Shown piece after piece: positions 25,508 through 34,256 of a DNA stretch of 64,000 bases. Source of the stretch: Comamonadaceae bacterium (lineage in GTDB: Bacteria > Pseudomonadota > Gammaproteobacteria > Burkholderiales > Burkholderiaceae_C); NCBI GenBank assembly GCA_027488115.1, contig JAIYCG010000020.1:1-64000 (forward strand). Reading direction: 5' to 3'. Below the pieces are notes generated by a model, which was given only the letters and a program-made list of their open reading frames with translations, was not told the origin of the DNA and searched no databases. Position numbers and translations under genes: made by a program. How positions within the stretch are numbered: position 1 is the stretch's first letter; every line of letters starts with the position of its first letter.

Positions 25508-26587
25508 ATGAGCGGCAATACCTTCGGCACCCTTTTCTCTGTCACCAACTTTGGTGAATCCCACGGCCTGGCCATTGGCTGCGTCATTGATGGTTGCCCG
25601 CCAGGCATGCCACTGTCAGAGGCTGACATCCAGCCCGATCTAGATCGACGCCGGCCAGGCACCTCCAAATTTGTCACGCAACGCAATGAACCCGACACGG
25701 TTCAAATTTTGTCGGGTGTGTACCAAGGGCTTACCACCGGAACGCCCATTGCGCTGCTGATTCAAAACACCGATCAACGCAGTAAAGATTACGGCGACAT
25801 TGTTCAAACATTTCGTCCAGGACATGCCGACTTCACGTATTGGCGCAAATATGGTTTGCGGGATCCAAGGGGTGGCGGGCGATCTTCAGCTCGCTTAACG
25901 GCACCTATGGTAGCCGCAGGTGCTGTCGCCAAAAAATGGTTATTGACCCAGCACGGCACCACCTTCAAAGGGTGCATGACGCAAATTGGTAAAGTGCCCA
26001 TTGAATTTGAAAGCTGGGACCATGTTCACCACAATCCTTTTTTTGCGCCGGTGGCCGATGTCACGGCGCTTGAAGATTACATGAACGCATTGCGCAAGTC
26101 AGGTGATTCTTGCGGTGCTCGTTTGCGTGTGGTGGCTCAAGGGATGCCAGTCGGATTGGGGCAACCCTTGTTCGACAAACTCGATGCCGACATCGCCTAC
26201 GCCATGATGGGCATCAATGCGGTCAAGGGCGTAGAAATAGGTGCAGGCTTTGGCTGCGTGACCCAAAAGGGCAGTGAACATGGCGACCCCATCACGCCCA
26301 ATGGCTTTGTTGGCAACAATGCTGGCGGTGTATTGGGCGGCATCAGTACCGGTCAAGACCTGGACGTGTCGATTGCCGTCAAGCCCACCAGCTCTATCCT
26401 GATTCCCCGTCCTTCCATTGACACCCAAGGCAATCCCGTTGAAGTCCTGACCAAGGGGCGTCATGATCCTTGTGTGGGCATTCGTGCAACGCCTATCGCT
26501 GAAGCCATGTTGGCTTTGGTGGTCATTGACCATGTGTTGCAACACAGGGCCCAGTGCGGCGACGTTGTTCACACAGTCAATCACTAA
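25508..26587 (+). CDS. aroC: chorismate synthase
   Basis: A 359-residue enzyme that turns 5-enolpyruvylshikimate 3-phosphate into chorismate using reduced [25 protein letters not shown] is the first signature, and [27 protein letters not shown] and the C-terminal [19 protein letters not shown] are the others. The ATG at MSGNTFG is preferred to an in-frame GTG two codons earlier. An MFS transporter follows after nine bases. Type II dehydroquinase of the same pathway lies 2.2 kb away on the other strand. Confidence 0.96.
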   Translation: MSGNTFGTLFSVTNFGESHGLAIGCVIDGCPPGMPLSEADIQPDLDRRRPGTSKFVTQRNEPDTVQILSGVYQGLTTGTPIALLIQNTDQRSKDYGDIVQTFRPGHADFTYWRKYGLRDPRGGGRSSARLTAPMVAAGAVAKKWLLTQHGTTFKGCMTQIGKVPIEFESWDHVHHNPFFAPVADVTALEDYMNALRKSGDSCGARLRVVAQGMPVGLGQPLFDKLDADIAYAMMGINAVKGVEIGAGFGCVTQKGSEHGDPITPNGFVGNNAGGVLGGISTGQDLDVSIAVKPTSSILIPRPSIDTQGNPVEVLTKGRHDPCVGIRATPIAEAMLALVVIDHVLQHRAQCGDVVHTVNH

Positions 26588-26596
26588 GGGGCTTAG

Positions 26597-27799
26597 ATGC
26601 CCAATGCAGCAGCGGCCCGTCGCCGCCAATTGATTCCTTTTGCGGCTGTTTCAGCCAGCTACTTTGCGCACATTGGATTTTTCAATCCTTATTTGCCGCT
26701 GTGGTTGAAAGAGCTTGGTTTTGGTCTGGTGGCCATCAGTATTCTGACTTCAGTTCAAGCAGCCACGCGTCTTTTTGCGCCCTACGGTTGGGGTTGGCTG
26801 AGTGACCATACGGGTGAGCGCGTCAAGTTGCTTCGATATGGTGCCAGCATGGCGCTGGTGTGTGCATGTTTGCTGTTCATGGAGCTGGGCCCCATTGGCC
26901 TTGGCTTGGTGCTCTTGATCATGTTCACCCACACCAGTTCCATGATGCCCATGAGTGAAGCGGCCATGGCGCATTTGGTCAGTCAAGGCGGGGCTTTCGA
27001 TGCCAAGCGATATGGCCGAGTTCGCTTGTTTGGTTCCATCGGCTTTTTAGTCACCGTCTTCATGGCGGGTGCTTGGTTTGAGCATTTCGGCATGAAAGAT
27101 TTTCCGGGTTGGACCGTTTTGAGCCTGGCTGCTGTCACTTTCAGCGTGTGGCTTCTGCCCGACTTGAAAGAAGCCACTCCAACACAAGAACAGAAGGTGG
27201 CTGTCTGGCCTGTGCTCACTCAAGCACCTGTCATGTGGTTCTTCATCACAGCCTTTTTTCATGTGCTTTCGCACATCGGTATTTATGTCTTCTTCTCTTT
27301 GTACCTTGACTCCTTGGGTTACAGCAAAGTCTGGATTGGCCTGCTTTGGGCGGTTTCCGTCGTTGTTGAAATTGGCTGGTTTTTTACCCAAGCCAAATGG
27401 ATGCCACGCTTGCCCTTAACCGGATGGTTGGTAGTTTGTTCAGGTGCCATGGCTTTGCGCATGGGACTCACTGCACAATGGGCTAATGTGTTGTGGGTGC
27501 TGCTCATTGCACAAGCTCTTCACGCTTTGACCTTTGCGGCCAACCACACGGTGTGCATTGCCCTGTTGTCGCATCATTTTCCTGGCCGCTTGAGAGGCAG
27601 AGGCCAAGCGCTTTACACTGTCATTGCCTATGGATTCCCCGGTGTATTGGGTGGCTTGGCAGGTGGCTTGCTAAGTGAACGATTTGGCTTGCAGAGTGTT
27701 TATTGGTTGTCCTTGATCACAGCATTGATGGCAACATACTCTGCCTATCGCGTTTGGCGTTTGCAACATCCAGCCAATTCGGTGCAGCAGACTCTTTGA
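26597..27799 (+). CDS. MFS transporter, HcaT/phenylpropionate-permease-like
   Basis: A 400-residue protein with about 12 predicted membrane helices. YFAHIGFFNPYLPLWLKELGF at the N-terminus and SDHTGERVKLLRYG between helices 2 and 3 are marks of the MFS_1-like group that includes 3-phenylpropionate (HcaT) and nucleoside permeases. YGRVRLFGSIGFLVTV is the corresponding mid-protein motif. The substrate is unknown. Its position directly after aroC may point to an aromatic compound, but this is only context. Confidence 0.82.
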   Translation: MPNAAAARRRQLIPFAAVSASYFAHIGFFNPYLPLWLKELGFGLVAISILTSVQAATRLFAPYGWGWLSDHTGERVKLLRYGASMALVCACLLFMELGPIGLGLVLLIMFTHTSSMMPMSEAAMAHLVSQGGAFDAKRYGRVRLFGSIGFLVTVFMAGAWFEHFGMKDFPGWTVLSLAAVTFSVWLLPDLKEATPTQEQKVAVWPVLTQAPVMWFFITAFFHVLSHIGIYVFFSLYLDSLGYSKVWIGLLWAVSVVVEIGWFFTQAKWMPRLPLTGWLVVCSGAMALRMGLTAQWANVLWVLLIAQALHALTFAANHTVCIALLSHHFPGRLRGRGQALYTVIAYGFPGVLGGLAGGLLSERFGLQSVYWLSLITALMATYSAYRVWRLQHPANSVQQTL

Positions 27800-27845
27800 A
27801 ATCTTGATGCTGAACCCTCTCTGAATAGTCCGATTCAAAGTTTTC

Positions 27846-28730
27846 ATGTCCCTGAATCAAGAACCCATTCACATTGCGCCCGAGCTCTTGCGCTGCTTGT
27901 CACCTCAAGATGCATCACTGTTGGTGACGGGTCGGCGCTTGCAGTTGCCCGGCCCCATGGTGTGGCATGAGTGGGGGCACCAAGCTTTAGAGCAGGGTGC
28001 TTCAAGTCTGGTTTTACTTCACGGGGGCAGTGGCAGTTGGACGCATTGGATTCGCAATGTGGCACCACTTGTGGCAGAGGGCTTTCATGTCCTTGCAGTC
28101 GACTTGCCTGGCTTTGGCGATTCGGCCTTACCGGATCTTGGTGTCGATGTGGACGCTTTGATTGAGCCTTTGCACGCAGCTTGGATAAAGTTACACACTT
28201 CAGAGAGGGTGAGCTTGATTGGCTTTTCCTTTGGCGGCATGACGGCTGCTTTGTGGTTGGCCGCTTACCCGCAAGATGCAAGCAACTTGATCTTGGTGGG
28301 TTCGCCTGGCTTAGGCATTCAATCGCCCCACAGGGTTCCCCTGAAGGGGTGGCGTCACTTGGCAACTCAAGACTTGCAAACTGAGGCTCACAGGCACAAC
28401 CTGTTGGCGTTGATGCTTCACGATGAATGCAAGCTCGATCAATTGGCCATGACGGTGCACCGGTTGAATGTGACGCGGGATCGAATGCCCCGCAGGCGTT
28501 TATCGGGCACACCCATTGTGGCCAATGCCCTGCCGCACATTTCGTGTCCGGTGCATGTCATTTATGGCGAATGGGACGCGCTTTATCAGGGGCGCATGCC
28601 TGAGGTGGAAACACTCTTTAAAAACATCACGCCCCACTTGGCTTCGTGGCAGTTGGTTTCTGGAAGTGGGCATTGGGTGCAGTTTGAAGCTGCAGAGGCC
28701 TTTCAGTTGGCTTTGAAAAAAACTTTCTAG
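27846..28730 (+). CDS. alpha/beta-fold hydrolase
   Basis: A 294-residue serine hydrolase. LVLLHGGSGSWTHWIRNV gives the oxyanion-hole HG, GFSFGGMTAALW holds the nucleophile (about residue 128), VIYGEWDALYQG the Asp, and VSGSGHWVQFEA the His. The family covers esterases, lactonases and meta-cleavage hydrolases, so a specific substrate cannot be given. It lies 46 bases after the MFS gene on the same strand and may be co-expressed with it. Confidence 0.83.
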   Translation: MSLNQEPIHIAPELLRCLSPQDASLLVTGRRLQLPGPMVWHEWGHQALEQGASSLVLLHGGSGSWTHWIRNVAPLVAEGFHVLAVDLPGFGDSALPDLGVDVDALIEPLHAAWIKLHTSERVSLIGFSFGGMTAALWLAAYPQDASNLILVGSPGLGIQSPHRVPLKGWRHLATQDLQTEAHRHNLLALMLHDECKLDQLAMTVHRLNVTRDRMPRRRLSGTPIVANALPHISCPVHVIYGEWDALYQGRMPEVETLFKNITPHLASWQLVSGSGHWVQFEAAEAFQLALKKTF

Positions 28731-28773
28731 CTGTCTTGGTTTAGAGCGGATGCACCTGGCTTGGCCTGGTTTT

Positions 28774-29217
28774 TTATGCCGTGGCTTGAACAGCAGAAAC
28801 TGCGGCCCTTAACCCTAACAAATAACTGTCGACGCCGAACCCTGCAATTTGGCCTCTTGCAATTTCTGCAATGACCGATTGGTGCCGAAATGCTTCACGC
28901 GCATGGATGTTGGACATGTGCACCTCAATGATGGGGCACTTCAAAATGGCCAAGGCATCGCGAATGCCGTAACTGTAGTGAGTCCATGCCCCTGCGTTGA
29001 TCATGATGGCGCTGATGTCATCGGCATGCGCTTGGTGAATTTTCTCAACCATGTCGCCTTCAAAGTTGGTCTGAAAACATTCAACTTCGGCTCCCAATTC
29101 TTGGCCGAGTTGTTTGACCTGCGCATCGATTTGAGCCAGTGTGATGGTGCCGTATTGGGCTGGGTCACGTTTGCCAAACATGTTCAAGTTGATGCCGTTC
29201 AAACACAAAATTTTCAT
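28774..29217 (-). CDS. aroQ: 3-dehydroquinate dehydratase, type II
   Basis: A 147-residue type II dehydroquinase of the shikimate pathway. It shows the opening CLNGINLNMFGKRDPAQYG with the catalytic Tyr, ECFQTNFEGDMVEKIHQA, INAGAWTHYSYGIRDAL, and EVHMSNIHAREAFRHQSVIA with the catalytic His. Length and all motifs match. AGAGGAAG precedes the ATG. It is convergent with the hydrolase gene. No convincing terminator hairpin was found in the 43-base gap. Confidence 0.94.
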   Translation of the reverse strand: MKILCLNGINLNMFGKRDPAQYGTITLAQIDAQVKQLGQELGAEVECFQTNFEGDMVEKIHQAHADDISAIMINAGAWTHYSYGIRDALAILKCPIIEVHMSNIHAREAFRHQSVIAEIARGQIAGFGVDSYLLGLRAAVSAVQATA

Positions 29218-29336
29218 GATCTTCCTCTGAGGTGGAGCCTGGAAAGATCCCTTGTGAAAACATGGAATCTGAGCTCTGTAGCCCGATTTTCCAATATTTG
29301 AGGCAATATCTCACTTTTATTCCAAAAACTTTTGCC

Positions 29337-29996
29337 ATGGTCGCTACTTTAAAAATCGATTTCGTATCCGACATAGCTTGCCCTTGGTGTGCAGTGGGCT
29401 TGGGCGCATTAGAGCAGGCATTGGCCAACTTGAAAGACGTAGTGGCCGCCGACCTGCATTTCCAGCCCTTTGAATTGAACCCCAACATGGGGCCAGGGGG
29501 GCAGGATTTAGGTGAGCATCTGGCTGCAAAGTATGGCTCAAGCCCAGAACAGCAAGCTCAAATTCGCGCCAACATCGCGGCGCGAGGTGAAGAGGTGGGC
29601 TTCAAGTTCAATCCGGATGGTCGTGGCCGTGTTTACAACACCTTCAATGCGCACCGTTTGTTGCACTGGGCGGGCATCGAAGGGCCAGAAGGCAGTCAGC
29701 GTGCCCTGAAGCGAGCGCTGCTTGAATCTTATCAAGGCCGGGCTGAGCGAGTCGAATCTGATGAGGTTTTGTTGGCCGTTGTGGCCTCAGTCGGTTTGGA
29801 TGTGGCTGTGGCTAAAGAGATTTTGGCTTCAGATACCTACGCTCAAGAGGTGCGGGAGGTCGAGCACTTTTACCAACAAGCGGGTATCCACTCTGTGCCT
29901 GCCGTCATCATCAACGACAAGCATTTGATTTCGGGCGGACAACCCGCTGAGGTGTTTGAGCAAGCGCTCAGAAGAATCGCTTCCGGAGACGTTTGA
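29337..29996 (+). CDS. DsbA-family oxidoreductase (FrnE-like, cytoplasmic)
   Basis: A 219-residue thioredoxin-fold protein. A CPWC active site lies at residues 15-18 (FVSDIACPWCAVG). It also shows PFELNPNMGPGGQDLGEHLAAKYG, FNAHRLLHWA and the cis-Pro loop HSVPAVIINDKHLISGGQP. These are traits of FrnE-type disulfide isomerases and 2-hydroxychromene-2-carboxylate isomerase relatives. No signal peptide is present, so it should act in the cytoplasm. The start at MVATLKID fits family alignment better than an ATG 35 codons upstream. It begins a tight five-gene group with a DCC protein. Confidence 0.85.
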   Translation: MVATLKIDFVSDIACPWCAVGLGALEQALANLKDVVAADLHFQPFELNPNMGPGGQDLGEHLAAKYGSSPEQQAQIRANIAARGEEVGFKFNPDGRGRVYNTFNAHRLLHWAGIEGPEGSQRALKRALLESYQGRAERVESDEVLLAVVASVGLDVAVAKEILASDTYAQEVREVEHFYQQAGIHSVPAVIINDKHLISGGQPAEVFEQALRRIASGDV

Positions 29997-29999
29997 GAC

Positions 30000-30392
30000 A
30001 TGTTGCCGCCACTGACCATTTACTACGATGGAAGTTGCCCGCTTTGCAGGCGAGAAATTGCTTTTTACCAAGGCAATCCAGATGCCGCCCAATTGGTTTG
30101 GCACGATGTAAGTGTCAATTTTCAGGCCAACGACGATTCAAGCTTGGGCGATGGGCTCAGTTGCCAGCGAGCCATGGCTTATTTCCATGTGCGAGACGCC
30201 AATGGCAACTTGTTTGAAGGCGGTGCCGCATTTGCTCGCTTGTGGCTAGAGCTTCGTGGCTGGCGCGTGGCAGGCCGTGTTTTTTCAGTTTGGCCATTCA
30301 ATTGGGCCATCAACCTGGGCTACAAAATGTTTTTGCCCATACGACCCACCGTGCAAAAGTATTTGCTCAAATGGGATGCGCGTCATTCATGA
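30000..30392 (+). CDS. DCC-family (DUF393) thiol-disulfide protein
   Basis: A 130-residue protein with the DxxCxxC signature: IYYDGSCPLCRREIAFYQ gives Asp10, Cys13 and Cys16. The later FARLWLELRGWRVAG and a hydrophobic WPFNWAINLGYKMF fit DUF393. The family is predicted to be thiol-disulfide oxidoreductases with a thioredoxin-like fold. It starts three bases after the DsbA-like gene and overlaps the next SDR gene by ATGA, so redox activity may be shared within the operon. Confidence 0.85.
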   Translation: MLPPLTIYYDGSCPLCRREIAFYQGNPDAAQLVWHDVSVNFQANDDSSLGDGLSCQRAMAYFHVRDANGNLFEGGAAFARLWLELRGWRVAGRVFSVWPFNWAINLGYKMFLPIRPTVQKYLLKWDARHS

Positions 30393-31093
30393 GCCCCTAT
30401 CAAGCTTTGGTATTGGGTGCAAGTGGCGCCATCGGAAGCGCCTTTGTTTCACACTTTCAAAATGATGAGGCTTGCGCGCTGGTGGTCGGTTTGTCACGTC
30501 AAAGTGAATTGCATTTTGATTTGGAAAACGAGGACAGCATGGCGCAATGCGCTGCTCAATTCAAAAGTGCAACGGGCCCCTATGGCGAATGCCAATTCAA
30601 GTGGATCATTGATGCGACAGGTGCTTTGACCATTGATGGGCAAGGTCCTGAAAAACGCTTGGAAGCCTTGAATGCCAAGCAATTGCTCAGACAATTTGAA
30701 GTGAATGCGGTGGGGCCAGCATTGCTCATGAAGCACTTCTTTCCGTTGCTGTTAATTCAAGAGCGATCTTGCTATGCAACTTTGTCTGCGCGCGTTGGCA
30801 GCATTCAAGACAATCTCAAAGGTGGCTGGTATGGTTACCGCGCTGCCAAAGCTGCCAGAAACATGTTGTTGCAGACAGCAGCCATCGAAGCGGCTCGAAA
30901 AAGACCGCAGTGTGTTTTTGCAGCTTTACAACCTGGCACGGTGCAATCCAAACTCTCTTCAGGTTTTGTCTCAGCTGAAAATGCAATGCTGCCGGAAGAG
31001 TCGGCCTCAAAGTTGATGGCGGTATTGTCTGGCCTCAAGCCGAATGGCCATGCTCAGTTTGTCGACCATGCTGGGCAGCTGATTCCATGGTGA
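30389..31093 (+). CDS. short-chain dehydrogenase (CsgA-like SDR)
   Basis: A 234-residue SDR. ALVLGASGAIGSAFVSHFQ is a GxxGxxG loop, IDATGALT takes the place of the usual NNAG, and YGYRAAKAARNML gives the catalytic Tyr-Lys. The short length and this ATG-for-NAG form are seen in the CsgA/sniffer-like subgroup. The start at MSPYQALV overlaps the DCC stop (ATGA). A longer in-frame version would run through the DCC gene and is rejected. The substrate is unknown. Confidence 0.82.
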   Translation: MSPYQALVLGASGAIGSAFVSHFQNDEACALVVGLSRQSELHFDLENEDSMAQCAAQFKSATGPYGECQFKWIIDATGALTIDGQGPEKRLEALNAKQLLRQFEVNAVGPALLMKHFFPLLLIQERSCYATLSARVGSIQDNLKGGWYGYRAAKAARNMLLQTAAIEAARKRPQCVFAALQPGTVQSKLSSGFVSAENAMLPEESASKLMAVLSGLKPNGHAQFVDHAGQLIPW

Positions 31094-31118
31094 TATTCAG
31101 GACGTTCAAGGAGAAAAG

Positions 31119-31298
31119 ATGAGCGAAGATCCAAGATGTTGTGGCACAGGTACTTGCATCATTGACCCTGAGGGTCGTTGTTGGTGCGGTCAGCAATGGG
31201 ATGGCGAGAAAATGGCCATGCCTCCTTTAGAACCTGCGGCGCAAGAGCTGCAAGAACCGTCCTCAAAGCCAAATCAGCCGTCGGCTTCCGCCAAATGA
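31119..31298 (+). CDS. conserved-looking Cys-rich small protein
   Basis: A 59-residue frame with a clear AAGGAG seven bases before its ATG and an ATGA overlap with the next gene. The N-terminal half has five cysteines (7, 8, 13, 21 and 23) arranged CCGTGTC-x7-CWC followed by GQQWDGEKM. The C-terminal half is Pro/Gln-rich and probably disordered. The spacing suggests a small metal or disulfide knuckle. I recognise no named family. Its place after DsbA-like and DCC genes makes a redox or metal role plausible but unproven. Confidence 0.7.
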   Translation: MSEDPRCCGTGTCIIDPEGRCWCGQQWDGEKMAMPPLEPAAQELQEPSSKPNQPSASAK

Positions 31299-31882
31299 TT
31301 CAAAGACTCACAAATTGCTGCTTGAAACTGGTACTGCTGGGAATGGTCATTACCGGTAGCTTTCAAGCAACTGCCAGTGAACTGTCTGATTTGCTTAAAA
31401 CATCAGACCATGTTTTGCTCATGAGACATGCACTGGCGCCTGGCGTTGGCGATCCTGCAGGCTACAAACTTCAAGATTGCAAGTCGCAGAGAAATTTAGA
31501 CGCCAAAGGCCGAGAGCAAGCGCAAAAAACGGGGCAGTGGTTGAAAGCCCAAGGAGTCGGCAGTGCGCTTGTGTACAGCAGTGCTTGGTGTCGTTGCAAA
31601 GAAACAGCTGAAAAGTTGGCCTTTGGGCCGACGGTGCTGGAAGCCTCTTTGAATTCATTTTTTGACGACATGCGTCAAGGTCCTCAAAGCAATTTAAATT
31701 TGCAAAAATTCATTGGTAGTCAGCTTAAAACCAAAGGCGATAAGGCCCTTATTCTGGTCACACACCATGTGAACATTGCAGAGTTCACGGGTGAGAATAT
31801 CGGGTCTGGCGACATGGTTTTGGCCAAAGTGAATGCGGCTGGCAAAATGGTGTCATTCAAAATTTACCCTAGCCCTTACTAG
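31295..31882 (+). CDS. exported histidine-phosphatase family protein
   Basis: A 195-residue protein. A signal peptide (hydrophobic about residues 10-25, cleavage near ATASE) precedes a phosphoglycerate-mutase-like fold. The catalytic motif is LLMRHALAPG, followed by DAKGREQAQKTGQWL, VYSSAWCRCKETAE and the second His in ILVTHHVNIAEFTG. The usual RHG triad reads RHA. It should act in the periplasm on a phosphorylated substrate not evident from sequence. The start at MIQRLTN overlaps the Cys-rich protein stop. Confidence 0.82.
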   Translation: MIQRLTNCCLKLVLLGMVITGSFQATASELSDLLKTSDHVLLMRHALAPGVGDPAGYKLQDCKSQRNLDAKGREQAQKTGQWLKAQGVGSALVYSSAWCRCKETAEKLAFGPTVLEASLNSFFDDMRQGPQSNLNLQKFIGSQLKTKGDKALILVTHHVNIAEFTGENIGSGDMVLAKVNAAGKMVSFKIYPSPY

Positions 31883-31907
31883 CGCCAAGTGATTGAGGTT
31901 GGAAGGG

Positions 31908-32240
31908 TCATCCTAGCAGGGGTCTGAGTTCTACTTTGCGATTGCAGGCTTTAGAACCTTCAAAAGCCAGTTGCGTAGCGACCTCTTGATCTTTGGCTTG
32001 AATGAGCCAAAACCCACTGTAGTTTTCTTTCGCGTCAAACAAGGGTTTGTGGCTTGCTAAGTTGGCACCGTTTCGATGGTCGATCACATTGCCGTGAACA
32101 GGTGCGGCAAGGCCACCAGCAAAAATCCAGTGGCCATTCGACCTCAATGAATCGTTGAAGGCATCGATTTTCACCATCTCTTCAGGGGTGCCAGAGCCAG
32201 CTAAATCATCAATGACAAAAATCATGAATTTTTTTGACAT
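31908..32240 (-). CDS. YciI-like protein
   Basis: A 110-residue alpha/beta protein resembling the YciI family. It shows FMIFVIDDLAGSGTPEEMVKIDAFNDSLRSNGHWIFAGGLAAPV, then YSGFWLIQAKDQEVATQLAFEGSKACNRKVELRPL. YciI-type folds share the dimeric ferredoxin-like structure, and some bind or cleave small aromatic or halogenated molecules. The conserved His-Asp pair of canonical YciI is not clearly present. It starts 12 bases after the radical SAM gene stop, so it is probably the last gene of the glycine-riboswitch transcript. Confidence 0.72.
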   Translation of the reverse strand: MSKKFMIFVIDDLAGSGTPEEMVKIDAFNDSLRSNGHWIFAGGLAAPVHGNVIDHRNGANLASHKPLFDAKENYSGFWLIQAKDQEVATQLAFEGSKACNRKVELRPLLG

Positions 32241-32252
32241 GAAAGTCTTCTC

Positions 32253-34244
32253 TTATCGTTGAAGTGCTTTTTCAATTTTGTGCCTAGGCACTGTACTTTT
32301 GGGGATCTTGAAAGAGGGGCCTTGGCCGCCAGCATGCTCAATGAGTGCATCTTGAAACCAAGAACGCACATCTTCTTCGAGCCCAATGCCATGCATGAAG
32401 TTGTAAATGGCTTTTTTCAAACTCAATCCCAAAAGATCGTGATCAACCCCAGTAGGATCTCTAAAGCCAATGTCGTTCTTGCCAAAGCTCACGGGCGGCA
32501 AAGGAATCAGCTCGATGCCATATTCTTTGGGGTTCAATCCCACTGGCGAGTGAACCGTGCAGGCAAAGCGGTGAAAGAAGCCACTTTGAATGCAGCCGTT
32601 TTCAAACAGTTGCCGCACGTACTCAAGGGCGTCCACGGTGTCTTGCACAGTTTGAGTTGGGAACCCATACATGAGGTATGCATGCACCAAGATGCCCGCT
32701 TCAGAAAAGCCTTTGGTCACTTGCGCCACCTGCTCGACCGACACCCCTTTTTTCATGAGCTTGAGCAGACGGTCGGAGGCGACTTCGAGTCCACCCGACA
32801 TGGCAATGCAACCGCTCTCGGCCAGCAACTCTGCCAATTCAGGTGTGAAGGTTTTTTCAAATCGAATATTGCCCCACCATGAGATGTGCATATTTCTGCA
32901 AATGAGTTCCTCGGCCAATGCCTTGAGAGCTTTGGGTGGGGCAGCTTCATCGACAAAGTGAAAACCTGTTTGCCCTGTTTCTTTCACAATTTGTTCAATG
33001 CGGTCGACCAGCAAAGAAGCTGAAGCAGTCTCGTAGCGCGAAATATAGTCCAGGCTCACATCGCAGAAACTGCATTTTTTCCAATAACAGCCGTGCGCCA
33101 CAGTGAGCTTGTTCCAGCGCCCATCGCTCCACAATCTGTGCATGGGGTTAAGCATGTCTAGCAATGACAAATAGTCTTGCAAGGGCAGACCATCCCATGT
33201 GGCTGTTCCCACTTCTTCAAAAGGCACATCGGGCTCAGACCAATTGATGAGTTGAACGTGCTGGGCATTTTTTGATGCATCGCCACTATGGGGTTCATCG
33301 GCCGATTTGCGAATGAAGGTTCTGACCAAACGTGCCGCAGATCGATTGCCCTCTAAGTGCTCCAACAAAGCCAACAGTGGGCGCTCGCCTGAGTCGAGTG
33401 TGACGAAGTCAACGTAATCAAAGACGCGGGGTTCAGTGAGTTCGCGCAGTTCGGTGTTCACAAAACCGCCACCCAGTGCAATCTGAATGTGGGCATGGTG
33501 TTGCTTGATGGACTGCGCAATTCTGAAAGCAGCGTAGACAGCGCCAGGGAAGGGGACCGAAAGTAGAACCAAAGTGGGTTGATGATTTTCAATGGCCTTC
33601 AGCGTCAGGGCTTTGAGCTTTTCATCCATCAAGGTGAGTGGTGCAGCAAGGGCCTTTGCCAGGGGCTCGAAGGTGGCTTGACTGCCCGCCAATGATTCGC
33701 CATAGCGCACAAATTCAAACCTTGAGTCGACAGCGTCGCGCAACACATCGGCCAAATCATTCAAATACAGGGTGGCCAAGTGGCGAGCACGATCTTGCTG
33801 GCCGAGTGCACCAAACGCCCAGGAGAGCGGGTCGCCCGACTCACTGTCGTCGTAGGCATCCAACGCAGCAAAGCGAGGGCCTTCTGGCAAAAATCCACGC
33901 CCCGCAATGCGGTGGCTCAGGGTGCTGTCTTTGCCCTGTAGAAAAGCAATGGTGGGCTCGATGGTGTGAACGTAACGCTGAAAGAAGTCGAGAAAGAAAT
34001 TGACAGTGGCACTCCGCTCAGCTTCTGGCAATAAAAGTGCGCGTGACTTGACTTCTTTTAAACCTTGCGCTGTGAACAAACTTAAGACGAGTTTGAGTGC
34101 CAAATCTTCTTGAACAGCTGATACCCCGCGTGAACGCAAAAAGCCCGTCAGGTAGGCCGTTGAGGGGTAGGGCGTGTTGAGTTGCGTCATCGGTGGGATG
34201 ACGCTTAAAACGCGCAATGCTTGGAATTTGGAGCTGGGGTTCAT
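32253..34244 (-). CDS. B12-binding-type radical SAM protein with CX4CX2C cluster motif
   Basis: A 663-residue protein. The N-terminal 330 residues include a Rossmann-like segment (PTLVLLSVPFPGAVYAAF ... IQIALGGGFVNTELREL) as in B12-binding radical SAM enzymes, but no DxHxxG motif is seen. The radical SAM core starts AHGCYWKKCSFCDVS, with Cys386, Cys391 and Cys394. The spacing is CX4CX2C, not the usual CX3CX2C. GNIRFEKTFTPELAELL, SGGLEVASDRLLKLMKKGVS and YLMYGFPTQT follow as the SAM-barrel strands. Function is unknown. It is 12 bases downstream of an acetyltransferase gene that overlaps gcvP, so it is likely under the glycine riboswitch. Confidence 0.83.
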   Translation of the reverse strand: MNPSSKFQALRVLSVIPPMTQLNTPYPSTAYLTGFLRSRGVSAVQEDLALKLVLSLFTAQGLKEVKSRALLLPEAERSATVNFFLDFFQRYVHTIEPTIAFLQGKDSTLSHRIAGRGFLPEGPRFAALDAYDDSESGDPLSWAFGALGQQDRARHLATLYLNDLADVLRDAVDSRFEFVRYGESLAGSQATFEPLAKALAAPLTLMDEKLKALTLKAIENHQPTLVLLSVPFPGAVYAAFRIAQSIKQHHAHIQIALGGGFVNTELRELTEPRVFDYVDFVTLDSGERPLLALLEHLEGNRSAARLVRTFIRKSADEPHSGDASKNAQHVQLINWSEPDVPFEEVGTATWDGLPLQDYLSLLDMLNPMHRLWSDGRWNKLTVAHGCYWKKCSFCDVSLDYISRYETASASLLVDRIEQIVKETGQTGFHFVDEAAPPKALKALAEELICRNMHISWWGNIRFEKTFTPELAELLAESGCIAMSGGLEVASDRLLKLMKKGVSVEQVAQVTKGFSEAGILVHAYLMYGFPTQTVQDTVDALEYVRQLFENGCIQSGFFHRFACTVHSPVGLNPKEYGIELIPLPPVSFGKNDIGFRDPTGVDHDLLGLSLKKAIYNFMHGIGLEEDVRSWFQDALIEHAGGQGPSFKIPKSTVPRHKIEKALQR

Positions 34245-34256
34245 GCACCCGTGACT

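Noticed and set aside
28731..28773. T-rich stretch between the hydrolase and aroQ genes as a terminator
   Set aside because: The preceding CCTGGCTTGGCCTGG is a direct rather than an inverted repeat, so no stable hairpin forms.
30242..30388. Upstream extension of the SDR gene inside the DCC gene
   Set aside because: The 49 extra codons are the DCC gene read in another frame. The ATGA overlap gives the natural start.
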